From the NCBI GenBank assembly GCA_963682055.1, contig OY821750.1, positions 14,386,501 through 14,450,500 on the forward strand: DNA of 64,000 nucleotides. Reading direction: 5' to 3'. Below, piece after piece: positions 34,801 through 45,742 of the stretch; positions within the stretch are counted from its first letter, which is position 1; every line of letters begins with the position of its first letter. Source of the stretch: Primula veris (Eukaryota > Streptophyta > Magnoliopsida > Ericales > Primulaceae). Made by a program: the position numbers and the translations under genes. The notes under the pieces are model-generated. The model did no database searches. It saw only the letters and a program-made list of their open reading frames with translations, and had not been told where the DNA came from.

Positions 34801-35450
34801 TGAAGGTTACACCTCATATTTGCAGTTTCGAAATTCTTAACATACTCTTCTACGCTCATAGCTCCTTGCCGAAGAGATTGTAACTGTAGGTACAACTCTT
34901 GGCGGTAGTACTCCGGTACGAAACGACGTTGCATAAGCCGTTTCATGATCCTCCAACCTCGGACTTCCTCCTCTCCATCCCGACGCCTCTGCCCTTTCAA
35001 ATTCTCCCACCACAAATGAGCATAATCAGTGAACTCAAGTGTGGCCAAGCGAACTTTCCTCTCCTCGGGTACATCGTAGAATTCAAAGAGTTTTTCAACA
35101 CGCTGCTCCCATTCGAGGTAATCTTCGGGCGAGCTATTACCCTTGAATGGAGGCATTTTTATGTTCATGTTACGACCAGGATTGTCATGACACCTTTGTT
35201 GACGTCTCGGTGCCCCTTCATATTCTTCTTCGGCATTTTCACTAAAGTCACCGGTATGACCTTGGTGACTACGATCATCTTGCTCATATGGTGGTGGTTG
35301 TGGTTGTTGGTTTTGGAGACGCATCTCCACCATCTCCGCTTGCATGGCCTCGATTTGGCGCTCAAGCCGATAGATTTTGGCTTGGTCGAGCGTCATGCCT
35401 CTTGGAATTCGAGCTTCATTTTCGTCGGACTGGTGTGACTTGGTCGACAT
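31893..35450 (-). CDS. CRM-like element: gag-pol polyprotein, frame 1
   Basis: The start ATG is only a few bases after the primer-binding site. Of 1185 residues, the first part is an N-terminal coiled-coil-like, Gln-rich region, then gag ([34 protein letters not shown]). The zinc knuckle is [14 protein letters not shown]. The protease motif is [12 protein letters not shown]. Reverse transcriptase has YFDDILIYS, with YFDD codons at 33150-33161. RNase H is [13 protein letters not shown]. The integrase has an HHCC region ([10 protein letters not shown]) and the first catalytic Asp in [10 protein letters not shown]. The frame ends at a TAA created by a one-base deletion, so the full polyprotein is not made from this copy without frameshifting or correction of a sequencing error. 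Confidence 0.92.
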   Translation of the reverse strand: MSTKSHQSDENEARIPRGMTLDQAKIYRLERQIEAMQAEMVEMRLQNQQPQPPPYEQDDRSHQGHTGDFSENAEEEYEGAPRRQQRCHDNPGRNMNIKMPPFKGNSSPEDYLEWEQRVEKLFEFYDVPEERKVRLATLEFTDYAHLWWENLKGQRRRDGEEEVRGWRIMKRLMQRRFVPEYYRQELYLQLQSLRQGAMSVEEYVKNFETANMRCNLQEPQEQTIARFLWGLNDDIADIVELQPFVFLEDVIKLALKVEHQRKRKVATRPYSSRPNGGKYTNDAMTERKTVPTTNRVGRVDMGKAPMAAPKKDEVSRPNPRHRDLKCFRCQGHGHIASECPNRKVMIIRESEIESEEEVEEEVQKYDEDSLDVAEDGEVLVVRRVLNVQPVTTDEQRDNIFHTRCKVSEKVCGVIIDGGSCTNVASTTLVEKLGLAMMKHPSPYKLRWLNEVGDIRVSEQVKVPFTIGRYTDEVLCDVVPMSASHLLLGRPWQYDRRVVHDGFKNTYSFEKDGRKHTLAPLTPAQIRNDILGKMKRENLVVSRREVERALSTKDQIFVLLMREIMLTDKSSLPSQVVKLLEEFEDVFPEELPPGLPPIRGIEHQIDLIPGAVLPNRPAYRCNPEEAKELHRQVSELIERGYVRESMSPCSVSALLVPKKDGSMRMCVDSRAINKITVKCRYPIPRLDDMLDELHGSIYFSKVDLKSGYHQIRMKEGDEWKTAFKTKQGLFEWLVMPFGLSNAPSTFMRLMNHALRKFIGQFVVVYFDDILIYSKSFAEHLEHLRLVLDVLRREKLFGNLNKSDFCQDRVVFLSFVVSERGVEVDEEKVKAIKEWPEPTSVSEVRSFHGLASFYRRFVKNFSTLLAPLTECTKVNGAFKFDKAARKSFEIVKEKLCSAPILALPDFSKTFEIECDASGVGIGAVLIQDKRPIAYFSEKLGGSRLNYSTYDKEFYSLIRALEVWQHYLLPKEFVIHTDHESLKYLKGQAKLNRRHAKWVEFMEVFPYVIKFKKGNSNVVADALSRRHALISIMSANLLGFELIKDQYSEDPKLSSIYSACEKEAVNGFYRHEGYLFRMGKLVIPNCSVRELLVREAHSGGLAGHFGEKKTLEMVKEHFYWPAMIKDVHRVVEKCVVCKKSKSKEANQGLYMPLPVPNQPWVDVSMDFVLGLPKTQRGMDSIFVVVDRF

Positions 35451-35454
35451 CCTT

Positions 35455-35466
35455 GCTCTGATACCA
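35455..35466 (-). other. Primer-binding site for initiator tRNA-Met
   Basis: The minus strand reads TGGTATCAGAGC, the classic complement of the 3' end of plant initiator tRNA-Met. It lies three bases from the end of the 5' LTR and five bases before the gag ATG. Confidence 0.93.
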
Positions 35467-35469
35467 ATA

Positions 35470-36313
35470 TGATGTGCCCGGGATGCTAAGATGTCGGTAA
35501 GTCACTGAATTTTAGGAGAACTCAAGAGAGAAACCAACTCTTCGTGTTTGATAAGCCGAAGGCGCCACAAACAAGATGGGTTGGGGTTCTAATGAAACAA
35601 GCTTGATAAGCCCAAAGGCGCCACAAACAAGATGGGTTGGGGTTCTAATGAAACAAGCTTGATAAGCCCAAAGGCGCCACAAACAAGTTCCGTTAGGATG
35701 ATTCACCACACTCCGAAGAGAGAAGAAGGGGAGTGATAAGAATCGGGGTTTAACTCGCCACTAACAATCTGAATTCCACAAATTGCAAGATAAGAGAAAA
35801 GGATAAACAAGCAAAAAGCTTAATTCTTTAAATCATTCAAGTGTGTTTATAACTTGATACATATGGCTTTATATAGAGCCAAAAACGTCACCCTAATGAC
35901 AGGATAAGATCTACAACTTAGATTACTTGAATCTAGTTAGATACATTCATAAAAAACCTTTTACACTTATCTATATCATTAAGTATGGACTTTGACCACT
36001 AGATACACTTAATATAAGCCTATCCCCGTCCATAAGCATGCACCAACAATGTCAAATGCTTAGATTACACCCCCTTGGCAGATTAGAATCCTTGAATGTG
36101 CAGAATCATGCATCGAATTTAATGCACTCCTTGAAATAGCCAAAATTCGATGTATCGGCAAAGTTGCTGCTCAAAGCTATCAAATGAGTTAATTCCTTTG
36201 TCATAAGCACTTCATTACCGATTTTGAGCTTCTTAGATTTTGACCGAGTAACCGGACCCACATGAGTAATATTGAGCGTAGATTCATAATCGAATGCTAC
36301 ATGATGCACATCA
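35470..36313 (-). repeat. 5' LTR of the CRM-like element (844 bp)
   Basis: Termini are perfect TGATGTGC/GCACATCA. The TATA box TATATAAAG is at 35867-35875 on the minus strand. It contains a 56-bp tandem unit (AGCCCAAAGGCGCCACAAAC...) with one more copy than the 3' LTR, which accounts exactly for the 56-bp length difference. The ORF at 36309-36106 is the copy of the integrase tail carried in the LTR. Confidence 0.93.
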
Positions 36314-36845
36314 GTATCAAAACAAGCCTGGAAAAAGCAAAAGCTAAATGGCCAGAAAGGCTCCTCAATGTGATATGGTCGTGCTGAATGACACCCAAAA
36401 TGGGCACAAAAGAAACTCTATTCAGCCTAGCCTTATGCATCAAGGCTGCCATCCCAACAGAAGTCGAACTCCCCACACTTCAAACCATGGTAGTCGAGAA
36501 AGGACTAAACGAAGATCGAATGGGGGAAGAGCTCGACATGCTGGACGAAAAGCGTGAAATAGCCGCCTTGACCCTAACTAAGTCCTAGCAAAGCGTAAAG
36601 CAGATGTACGATAAAAGGGTAAAAGGCTCCAAATAATTTGAAATTGGTGAGCCGTTATTACGATGATTCACCATTTACACTAGAAACGAGATACACGGCA
36701 AGCTGAGCCCAAATTGGGAAGGACGGTATGAATTTATAAAGAAAACAAGCCCAGTGTCGTACAAAATCAAAAGCGTCCAATTCCAAAATAGCCAAGGATA
36801 AAAAAATTCTTGGAATGTAGTTAATCTCAAAAAATATTATGTGTA
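36314..36845 (+). pseudogene. Tat integrase, 3' part after the nested insertion
   Basis: Once the insertion and its duplicated GTATC are set aside, the reading frame continues across the junction without a shift: LDGI is followed by KTSLEKAKAKWPERL, then LPTLQTMVVEKGLNEDRMGE and VKQMYDKRVKG, ending near NVVNLKKYY. Stops at about 36384 and 36586 show decay. This is the C-terminal integrase region typical of Tat pol ends. Confidence 0.85.
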
Positions 36846-36924
36846 AAACAGAAAAAGGCTACCGACATGTGGTATCCTTTGCAATTGTCCTAAAATGAAA
36901 CAAGTTCTATTATTAACAAGTCCC

Positions 36925-38075
36925 CTACAAGACCTTTGGCGAACTGAAGGAAGTCCGACTAAAATGTATTTATAACAAAAAAAAAAGTCCTTCAACGAAC
37001 CGAAGGCAATTGGGTTGAAGTCCCTAACAAAAAAGACCTTCAACGAACCAAACGCATAAAAGTCCTTCAACGAACCGAAGGCAACTGGGTTAAAGTCCCT
37101 AACAAGAAAGACCTTCAACGAACCGAAGGCATAAAAGTCCTTCAACGAACCGAAGCCAACTGGGTTAAAGTCCCTAACAAAAAGACCTTCAATGAACCGA
37201 AGGCACAAAAGACCTTCAACGAACCGAAGGCACAAAAATACATTCAACGAACCGAAGGCATAAAACACCTTCAACGAACCAAAGGCATAAAAGTCGTTCA
37301 ACAAACCGAAGCCAACTGGGTTAAAGTCCCTAACAAAAAGACCTTCAACGAACCGAAGGCACAAAAAGACCTTCAACGAACCGAAGGCGCAAAAAGACAT
37401 TCAACGAACCGAAGGCATAAAAGACCTTCAACGAACCGAAGGCATAAAAGTACTTCAACGAACCGAAGCCAACTGGGTTAAAGTCCCTAACAAAAAGACC
37501 ATCAACGAACTGAAGGCACAAAAAGACCTTCAATGAACCGAAGGCACAAAAAGACCTTCAATGAACTAAAGGCATAAAAGACATTCAATGAACCGAAGGC
37601 ATTTGGGTTAAAGTCCCTAACAAAAAGACCTTCAACGAACCGAAGGCACTAAAGACCTTCAACGAACCAAAGGCACAAAAGTCCTTTAACGAACCGAAGG
37701 CATTTGGGTTAAAGTCAATAACAAAAGACCTTCAACGAACCGAAGGCACAAAAGACCTTCAACGTACCGAAGGCATAAAAGACCTTCAACGAACCGAAGG
37801 GATTTAGATTAAAGTCCATAAACAAAAAGACCTTCAACAAACCGAAACCATTAAAAGACCTCCAACGAACCGAAGGCATAAAAAGACCTTCAACGAACCG
37901 AAGGAATTAAAAGACCTTCGATGACCCGAAGACACTTAGGGGTATAATCCTTTTCTAAACAAAAGACCTTCGACGAATTGAAGGCACTAGGTTTAAAGAA
38001 ACCTTCAACGAACGGAAAGCGCTTGTGTTACTTTTCTATTAAAAAACCTTTGACGAACCAAAAGCACTCGGGTTT
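36925..38075 (+). repeat. 22-bp repeat array (CCTTCAACGAACCGAAGGCA) in the Tat 3' region
   Basis: More than 35 copies of a unit reading AAAGACCTTCAACGAACCGAAGGCA occur. About every four to six units there is an insert with GGGTTAAAGTCCCTAACAAA, giving a higher-order period of roughly 110-200 bp. CCTTC..GAAGG makes each unit a small imperfect inverted repeat. It lies just after pol, where Tat-type elements often carry tandem repeats. The long minus-strand ORF here (36837-37400) is only a translation of the repeat. Confidence 0.92.
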
Positions 38076-38281
38076 AAATCCTTTAAGTATGTATCGTAAA
38101 TGAAACACTTTAAAAATAAGAGAACAATTGAAATAGAGTCTCAAGATACGTAAGAACAATAAGCACAAGTCCGTAAAAAAGAAGAATAAACACAAGAAAG
38201 AATATCAATTCACATGTGCAGAAGAAATATTTAGTGTGAGCCCACATTATGGAGGCAATAATACAATGGTCAAGACAAATA

Positions 38282-39774
38282 TCAAAAACAAGCAAAGGCA
38301 AATAAAACAAGCAAAGGAAAATAAAACGGCCTAATTAGACGACGAACTGCTACACGATGAATAGAAGAGGACCTGACCAAGATCGACCACCTTGTCATCC
38401 GTTGAGGTATCTTCATCAGTGTCCTCACCTTCTCAAATCTCATGGGGAAGGAGAGAATCAAAACTTGTGGTATGAGATCCCACAAGACCAGCCACCGACA
38501 ATCGAGCGGTAAACTCAGCTGCTTTGGTCATGTTATGAAAATTGGTAGCAGCAACGCGTCGAGCATCCTCAAGGGGTAATGATCAGACTTGGCCTAAGGA
38601 TGCAAACGCATCATGCTAAGCCCAAGAAGTGCGGAAATACTTCACTGAAGCAATGGCACGATATACCAACGGCTTCAGTTTGTTAAGCCACTTGTCATTC
38701 AATCGCCAATACCGATCTAAACGACGCTCCTGAACCACAAAAACACGCTCGGTGCACTTCACATAGTCCGTAAAAGAGGCCGATTGGACCTTTATTTTTT
38801 TGTTAAGACGGGCGCACTGGGCATGAAGGGTATCATTCTTCCCCATCAATTCAATAAAAAGTCAACTGGCACGACCTTCATTCGCCGCACCAGACGGGGG
38901 CCTAACCTAGGTAGCACCAGTAGGTCCCTGCCCAGGATTAACAAGGGTTGGAGAACCAGTCTAATGCAGCAAAGTAGTAGGTGCCTATAAAGATAAAGAA
39001 AAACACATTAATAAAAGCCGTGAAACTAGCAAGTGAAATCAGAAACGTCGACATTTATACAAATTACATTTCGAAAAAAATCAGCTCAAATACAAGTCAA
39101 TCCTAATCTAGGTTAGTCGGACAGAGAAGAAATACGATCGTCGGGAGACGCTGACCTCGCACCAGTGTCGGAAAAATGAACTTCTCTTAATGACGTAACT
39201 TGCACCCCCACATGCCTCTTTATCTCAGCATCGAGGTTACGAAGAGCAGTGGTGGTCTCATCAACACGAGTCATGGCACTAACCATGCACTCTGCTCGGG
39301 TCACACCACGGTTACACTTTAAGTACTCGTACTGTTCTAGCGTCGTAGAATGGGCCCAATGAGCCCTAACAAAGGAAAGCAGTAGATCGGTATCCTCAAA
39401 AACATCCTCTAGCACTAAATGTAAAGTAGTAACTCGACCCTGAGCATTATCGCGAGATCAATGGAGTTCACTTAAAAGCTCCTTCGCCTTTCCCTTATTC
39501 GCAGTATAATGGGCCGTCTTTCTACTAAACTCCTCACCCAAGTCGCGTAAACGAGTCGATAAGTTCCAAATATGGATCTAAAGATCATCGATTTACGATG
39601 AGCAAGGGTTAATTCATGAGCATGAGATGAGCTGGGCACCTCATCCTTAACCGTATCACAAACAGACTGATCACCTAACCTACAAGTAGGCCGGGACAAG
39701 ACCTCCTCGGACAGAGGATTAACCAGTACTTGACATAACATTATTACCCTCAAACATATGCAGAAACATACCAA
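38282..39774 (-). pseudogene. Antisense ORF remnants in the Tat 3' region (distal part)
   Basis: Minus-strand coding blocks at 39774-39472, 39415-39113, 38849-38616 and 38485-38282 are rich in charged residues, with heptad-like stretches such as MMGKNDTLHAQCARLNKKI and YWRLNDKWLNKLK. They follow the coiled-coil block at 40428-39964 on the same strand. They are probably later exons or broken parts of the same antisense gene. I recognise no catalytic domain. Confidence 0.45.
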
Positions 39775-39963
39775 TTAACCAAGAAAGAGAAACCAAGAGG
39801 AATGAATAGTAAAGGGAATATACAAATATTACATAAATATCCACAAAAGACCCACAAGTCGGGCTCAAAACAAATCTATTCAGTAAAAGAAGTTACAACA
39901 TAACAAAACTTTAGGGGTTAACCTGAGGGCGAGATCCTTGACCAGAAGACCCCGAGCTAGAGC

Positions 39964-40428
39964 CTAGTCGAGGAGTAGAAGGAACCTAGGGAACATGCAA
40001 CAAAGGTCGCTCTGACACCTGAACACGGGCCCAATCCACAGGAAGAGGAACGACGGTAGGCGTGGGGTAAACAAAAGTAGCCCATGCCGCATGCGAAGGA
40101 GGAACCCCGTTGTCCTTAGAGCCCGCACATGAGTATGAAAAGTATCATAATTAGAAAATTGGGCATTGATAACATCGCGAGCCTTCTGTTCAGCTGCACA
40201 CTTGGCTTCAACCTCGACCAATCGCAATTTATGGGCCGCTTCAGCAGCCTCCTTGACGCCCTCCAGCTTCACTATAACCTCCTCCAAACCTTTCATCTCA
40301 TCAACGAGCTTCATCTTATCTGCCTCTAACGCCACATTTAGCTCCTTCAAAAGGGCAATTTCAACATCCTTAGCAGCCACAGCAAACTCAAGTTGGGAAG
40401 CACCCTCAGCTTGCCTAAGATTAATCAT
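39964..40428 (-). CDS. Antisense coiled-coil ORF of the Tat element
   Basis: The first about 105 of 154 residues are a clear coiled coil (LKELNVALEADKMKLVDEM, then EEVIVKLEGVKEAAEAAHK) full of Ala, Glu, Lys and Leu heptads. The rest is unlike it and may be intron read-through. It sits downstream, on the minus strand, of the conserved antisense blocks at 40501-43300. Antisense ORFs between pol and the 3' LTR are known in Tat-type elements (for example Grande and Retand); their role is unknown. It could be one exon of a spliced antisense gene. Confidence 0.5.
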   Translation of the reverse strand: MINLRQAEGASQLEFAVAAKDVEIALLKELNVALEADKMKLVDEMKGLEEVIVKLEGVKEAAEAAHKLRLVEVEAKCAAEQKARDVINAQFSNYDTFHTHVRALRTTGFLLRMRHGLLLFTPRLPSFLFLWIGPVFRCQSDLCCMFPRFLLLLD

Positions 40429-40500
40429 TAGACGGTCCCGGATATCAACGGAAGCAAGGAAGGCCTACAACAAAGCAATATTGTAAGGAATATCCCAAAT

Positions 40501-41034
40501 TCACATGAAAAACCAATATAATATCAGACTTACACGAAGAAGAATATCAGGGGTCTCTAAGGCAGCCTCTTTGTCAGAACGGCTAGATAAATCCGTCATG
40601 TCCTTATGAGCAAGAGGCATAATGGCGGAGCAAGCCATGGCAGTTGAGCGGGCATTCTTGAATAAATTTCCACCACACCGGGCAATATAACGGTTCATCT
40701 GATCAAGATCTACACCCACTTCAACTCCCTTAGCAGCAGAACCCTCGACACCACCAGCAGAGGCTTTCAAGCCATGGTGTTCATCACCCACCCCCTCATC
40801 GGTCTCAATCCCGACCTCGGTCTCAGGAACCAACGGCTTAACAGAACGCTTTTCCACCCAAAGAGGAGACACATAAGGGAGATCCAAAAGATCCTCGCCC
40901 ATCGGTAGGTAGTTGAGATGAGCATACAGGTCATGATACTCCCCCTGATACAAAAGAATGCCCATAGACCGAGCAAGAATAATGGTAACCAGTAAGCTAG
41001 GAGAATTCTGATAGACGCAATGACTAAGTATCAA
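40501..41034 (-). CDS. Antisense ORF, middle block
   Basis: This minus-strand ORF of 177 residues includes ARSMGILLYQGEYHDLYAHL, a Val/Glu-rich acidic linker and ARCGGNLFKNARSTAMACSA. It lies between the 'gypsy-type transposase'-like block upstream (41.0-43.3 kb) and the coiled-coil block downstream (40428). An intron-like gap separates it from both, which suggests exons of one antisense gene. The start shown is the first ATG of the block and may not be real. Confidence 0.4.
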   Translation of the reverse strand: MILSHCVYQNSPSLLVTIILARSMGILLYQGEYHDLYAHLNYLPMGEDLLDLPYVSPLWVEKRSVKPLVPETEVGIETDEGVGDEHHGLKASAGGVEGSAAKGVEVGVDLDQMNRYIARCGGNLFKNARSTAMACSAIMPLAHKDMTDLSSRSDKEAALETPDILLRVSLILYWFFM

Positions 41035-41940
41035 AAAAAATAAAAATAAAAAAATACATATATATATATATGTACAAGAGGCTTGGTAGTGACCCCAAAA
41101 CCTTCAGAGTTGGGAAGAGTAGAAAGATCTCCCAAAGGGCAATGCATCGCATCCTTTCCAAAATAATTCACAACCTCGTCTCTAACCCTCTCCTTTTCCT
41201 CCACACCAACATCCCCGACAACCCCATCTCTCATCATGCCCACTGGCTGGACTTTAACCACCATTGCCCTCTTTCGGCGCTCGGGGAGGGGCACCAGCTA
41301 AACCCCACCAGCAGCAGGCCTAGACCTAGAACGAGAAGATCTCTTCATGCCAAGAGCCAAAAGCTTAGACATGAGGACACTTTTGAAGTCCTCATCAGTC
41401 TCAGGAAGGATAACAGGTGGTTGGGAACATCTGTTTCCTAACTCAGCCACGTACCCAAGCAGTTTGGGAGCAGCACGGCTATCAGCTTGCCTATTCGGGC
41501 CCTACCACTTCCATAAAACAAGAAGCTTGTCGGCATTGGGAACATCGAGATTAGGAGCAGGTGGAGAAACTATGGCCAGACAAGGAATGAGATGACCAGG
41601 GGGACACCAATTGCCCGACACTATTAAAGTATCAAGATTGTGCTCCTTATTCGTGCAGGAATTTCAAGCACAAGTCGAGTAAAGGTCTGCAACGACTTCA
41701 CATAGCAGCTACGGGTATCGAAATGAAAACTATATATACCAATCACATCCTTCATCTCCAGCTTTATATTAGCCAACTCCGAAAGACTCTTCACACCGTT
41801 CAAAATACGGTAACTGTTCAAGGCCAGCTGGCAAGGAGCAATTCAAAATGCCTCAAAGAAGGAAGCTACCCAATCAGAAAAGAGAAGGGTGAGAGCTCAC
41901 ATTAAAAGAGTTGAGGCCCGAATAGCCACCTCCCCTCCTC
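41034..41940 (-). pseudogene. Antisense 'gypsy-type transposase'-like block, copy 1
   Basis: The minus strand carries pieces in order from about 41940: the YRILNGVKSLSELANIKLEM and IYSFHFDTRSCYVKSLQTF blocks, then KRRKRAMVVKVQPVGM and GDLSTLPNSEGFGVTTKPLV. The pattern resembles the N-terminal domain called putative gypsy-type transposon (PF04195) found in antisense genes of Tat elements. Frameshifts interrupt this copy, unlike copy 2. Confidence 0.5.
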
Positions 41941-43747
41941 CAACTAAACCCAAAACTTCGTCATCAGAGACGGGCAACCACACATGTACATCGGCAGGAA
42001 TGTTTTCCCGGCCTCGAAAATCATCCTCGAAAAATTTTCCCAGTTAGGCAAGGCATTACGATAAATATTCCTAATAAACACCAAAATACACAGCATAAGT
42101 ACAGTAAAATGAATAAAGAACAACAAACAATAACAACAAAATCCAAACAAACCAAAGCAAGGACTAATAATATACAGAAGATCTAGGATAAGCAGTAAAA
42201 CAAGGGCGAGCCTAACAGAGTCATAAAGGAGAAAACACTTAACACACATGAATACAAATCAAGCAATAGCCTAATCTATCCAAAAACCTAATAAGATGAA
42301 CAAAATCCACCAACAATAAGATGAAATAAAAGTAATACAGTAGAGCAAAAAAGATCAAACTTAGCAAACAAATTGCATAATATCAGTAATAAACACCATC
42401 AACACAATATATATATGTACCAGAGGCTTGGTAATGACCCCAACATCTTCAGGGTTGGGAAGAGTAGAAAGATCTCCCAAAGGGGAATGCATCGCATCCT
42501 CTCCAAAATCATTCACAAACTCGTCTCTAACTCTCTCCCCTTCATCCACACTAACATCCCCGACAGCGCCTGCTCCCACCATGCCCACTAGCTGGACTTC
42601 AACCACCCTTGCCCTCTTACGGTGTTTGGGAGGAGCCACCAGCTCAACCCCACCAGCAACAGGTCTAGACCTAGAATGAGAAGATCTCTTCCCACCAAGA
42701 GCCAAAAGCCTATATGTGAGGACACTTTTAAAGTCCTCATCAGTCTCAGGAGGGATAGCATGTGGGTGGGAACATATGTTCCCCGGATCAGCCACGTACC
42801 CAAGCAGTTTGGGGGCAGCACGGCTATGATCAGCTTGCCTATTCGGGCCCCAACACTTCCACAAAGTAAGTAGTTTGTTAGCATTGGGAACACCGAGACT
42901 AGGAACAGGTGGAGCAGCTACGGCCGGACCAGGAATGAGACGACCAGGGGGGCACCAATTTCCCGACACTATTAAAGTATCAAGATTGTGCTCCTTGATT
43001 GTGTCAAGAATATCAAACACAAGCCGAGTAAAGGTCCGCAATGACCTCAAATAGCAGCAATGGATGTCGAAATGAAAGCTATATATACCAAGCACATCCT
43101 TTATCTCCAGTTTTACATTGGCTAACTCCAAAAGTCTCTTCACACCGTTCAGAATATGGTAACTGTTCAAGGCCAGCTGGCAAGAAGCAATTCGAAAGGC
43201 CTCAAAAAAGAAGCCACCTAGTCAGAAAGGGGAAGGGAGAGACCTCCCGTTAAAAGAGTAGAGGCCTGAATAGCCACCTCCCCCTCTCCAACCAAACCCA
43301 AAACCTCGTCATAAGAGACGGGCAACCGTACATGTACATCAGCGGTAAGGTTTGCCAGGCCTCTAAATTCATCCTCGGAAAATTGCCCAAGATGGGCAAG
43401 GCATTGCGATAAATATTCCTAATAAACACCAAAACACACAGTATAAGTATAGTAAAATGAATAAAGAACAACAATAACAACACAATCCAAACAACCAAAT
43501 CAAGGACTAATAATATACAATGAATATCTAGAATAAGCAGTAAAACAAGGGTAAGCCTAAAAGAGTCATAAAGGAGAAAACAATTAACACACATGAATAC
43601 AAATCAAGCAATAGCCTAATCTATCCAAAAATCTAATAAGATGAACAAAATCCACCAACAATAAGATGAAATAAAAGTATACAGTAGAGATAAAGAGATT
43701 AAACTCAGCAAACAAATCCCATAATATCAGTAATAAACACCATCAAC

Positions 43748-43770
<23 letters not shown>
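41071..43770. repeat. 1.35-kb tandem duplication in the Tat 3' region
   Basis: Copy 1 is about 41071-42415 and copy 2 about 42416-43770. Both start TGTAC.AGAGGCTTGGTA.TGACCCC and share GGGAAGAGTAGAAAGATCTC, ACTATTAAAGTATCAAGATT and, at the end, AATATCAGTAATAAACACCA followed by an AT run. The offset is 1345 bases at the start. Each copy contains the conserved antisense block. Divergence is moderate, so the duplication is not very recent. Confidence 0.88.
42361..43330 (-). CDS. Antisense 'gypsy-type transposase'-like ORF, copy 2
   Basis: A 269-residue minus-strand frame (43170 down to 42361) has SYHILNGVKRLLELANVKLE, IYSFHFDIHCCYLRSLRTF, NANKLLTLWKCWGPN, a basic stretch (KHRKRARVVEVQ) and LGDLSTLPNPEDVGVITKPL. 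Upstream pieces to about 43330 (LSLPLSD...VASFLRPFELLLASWP) continue the same domain in broken frames. By pattern I assign it to the putative gypsy-type transposon domain (PF04195), which is a guess without a profile search. The 3' end runs into non-conserved sequence and may be an intron. Confidence 0.5.

Positions 43771-43834
<64 letters not shown>
43751..43834 (+). repeat. (AT)24(GT)18 compound microsatellite
   Basis: AT repeats run at 43751-43798, followed directly by GT repeats at 43799-43834. It sits at the downstream edge of copy 2 of the tandem duplication, where copy 1 has only a short AT run. Confidence 0.95.
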
Positions 43835-43836
<2 letters not shown>

Positions 43837-44708
43837 AAAAGACACCTAAATCAAAGAAGATCAGCAAAAATATATCCAGAAAAGTTATAGAAGTCATAAA
43901 AATACTTACACCTATTACGATAGTAAAGAGGAGAGAGAAATGAGTATAGCGGAAATTCTAGAGAGAGAAAAGAAGTTGGAAATATTATGAAGGCTATAAA
44001 ATAAAAACAGTGTAACCAAAGAGCAGTGTTAAGAAATATAAGAACAAAAAAAATTACTCAGAGAGGATAAAGGAGTGGAAGCACATAAAAAGTAATATAA
44101 TAATAATCGTCTTTTCGTATGACATAAGTTTTCCTCTTTTTTCAGCCAAAAGAAAGTCAAAAATCGCCGCTTATTTTCAAAAACAACGCTCCAGATCATG
44201 CCACGTGGAATGATACATCCCACTACCCCATGAAGGTCACATCCTAGAACCGATATAAACGGCCAATAGACCCCACCTTGAAAAATGGAACACATACGTC
44301 GTCAACAATAATGCAATGAAGACGAACACAGACCTACAAAAAATAAGGGTCACCGTACAAAAATGGTGCATACCGTCCCTAGGAAAACCGTGAAACAAGC
44401 ACATTCCCTAGCCACAGTCTATGGGGGGATAACCCCGGTGACCCATACCGAGGAACAACCAGTCGAGGATAAAGATCAATACTCACCCAGACATCCAAAA
44501 CACACAATTGTCCGACATCCACATACTCATCACGTCGAAGAAAAGCAATAAAGAAAAAACAATAGAATAGCAACAAGCGAATACTAAAGAGAAAAGCAGA
44601 TAATAACTATTTTTATTCATCCACCAAGGGGGCAACAAACATATTACAACTGATTAAAATTCCACAAAAACAAGAAAATTACAAAGACAACCCCATTATT
44701 TAGAAACC
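43835..44708. other. Tat 3' region, no conserved block seen
   Basis: A-rich plus strand with short ORFs on both strands and no recognisable domain. A purine-rich GAGAGAGAA stretch is near 43930-43975. Confidence 0.5.
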
Positions 44709-45742
44709 TTAGAAGTACCCCCCCACATTCGATTTATTTTCAGTCAAAAGCTCTTCAAGACGTTCTTTATCCCTCAGTATGTGAGTGATACCAATCTCCA
44801 CTTTCTTCAGAGAATAAGAAAGAGATCTACACTTATTCTTGACCTCATAACGTTCACTTTTCTCTTGTTCCCAATACTGTTTCCACCTTTTACAGTCGGT
44901 CTTAGAAATTGTGAGTTTCGTCTTCAAAATTTTGATGTCAATCTCAAGCAATTGGACTTGAGTCAATTCCTCCTCACCTTCCGAAGGAACACGAACGGTC
45001 AGCAAGTAAGTGGGCTAGTTTTCAAATGCATCCTCAGCCCTGGCAGCAGATCTGGTAATGGGAGCCATCTCAAAGAAAAAATATTGAGAGAAGAAAAGAG
45101 ATAGAAGGGTAAGCAAATTATATGAAAAAGAAGAGAAACACAAGGAAGCATTTATAGAAAGTCAAGGGGCACGAGAAACTAAGCAACACAACGGTCCAAA
45201 TTCAAAATAAAGCACGAAAAACCAAGCGACGCAACGGTCCAAATTCAAAAGAAAACACGAATTACAGCCATACACGTGTACCGATTCAAAAGTAAATAAA
45301 TAAGACGCCAACAATAATAAAGAGAAAATACATGATACGATTAATAAACAGCAAAAGACCCAAAAGACTAAGGGTTACTAGGGGGGAAAATTGAGCCCCC
45401 CAGATGGGAGCAAGACCCTATGCGACTTGAAGACCTGCTGCTGCCCATAAGCTGAGCTCGATAAGAGGAATTTTCAACGGCAATAGCGTCGTTCGCCGAG
45501 CTAAGAGTAGCAATGTCATCCCAAAGCTGAGCATTTTCAACCATCAAACTTGCTGACACCTGAGAACCATTATCAAACTCATCTTGGGCATAATCCCATA
45601 TCTCTTTGGCCTCATACCAAACATTCATCTGACGCTCTCTCTCAAGTAGTAGCTTGTCTAACCAACGACCCAAAGCATCACACTTGGCCCTCTTTTCCCG
45701 CCATGAATCATCGTTGGGGGAAGCAGAATGCCTAAGTGTCAA
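44709..45742 (-). other. Two antisense coiled-coil ORFs
   Basis: Minus-strand ORFs at 45742-45368 (124 residues) and 45005-44709 (98 residues) are both predicted coiled coils by eye: LGRWLDKLLLERERQMNVWY in the first, LEIDIKILKTKLTISKTDCK and YSLKKVEIGITHILRDKERL in the second. They have the same flavour as the 39964-40428 ORF. They may be further exons or paralogous pieces of the antisense gene set of the Tat element. No known domain. Confidence 0.45.

Larger units (their letters stand above)
30306..36313 (-). mobile_element. Young nested Ty3/gypsy element, CRM-like (6.0 kb)
   Basis: Target duplication GTATC is at 30301-30305 and 36314-36318. The element lies on the minus strand: 5' LTR 35470-36313, primer-binding site 35455-35466, gag-pol 35450 down to 31893, a frame-shifted pol tail 31890 down to 30886, and 3' LTR 30306-31093. 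LTR termini are TGATGTGC...GCACATCA. The LTRs differ at only about seven or eight sites by eye plus one 56-bp repeat unit, so insertion is recent. TGATG..CATCA ends, an initiator-Met primer site and pol running into the 3' LTR all fit the CRM (centromeric) clade. No chromodomain could be recognised with certainty, so Ty3/gypsy is firm and CRM probable. Confidence 0.88.

Noticed and set aside
34899..35438. 179-residue plus-strand ORF
   Set aside because: It is the antisense shadow of the CRM-like gag gene.
36837..37400. 187-residue minus-strand ORF with repeated FGSLK/RFVEG blocks
   Set aside because: It is a read-through of the 22-bp minisatellite; its repeats mirror the DNA unit and it has no counterpart outside the array.
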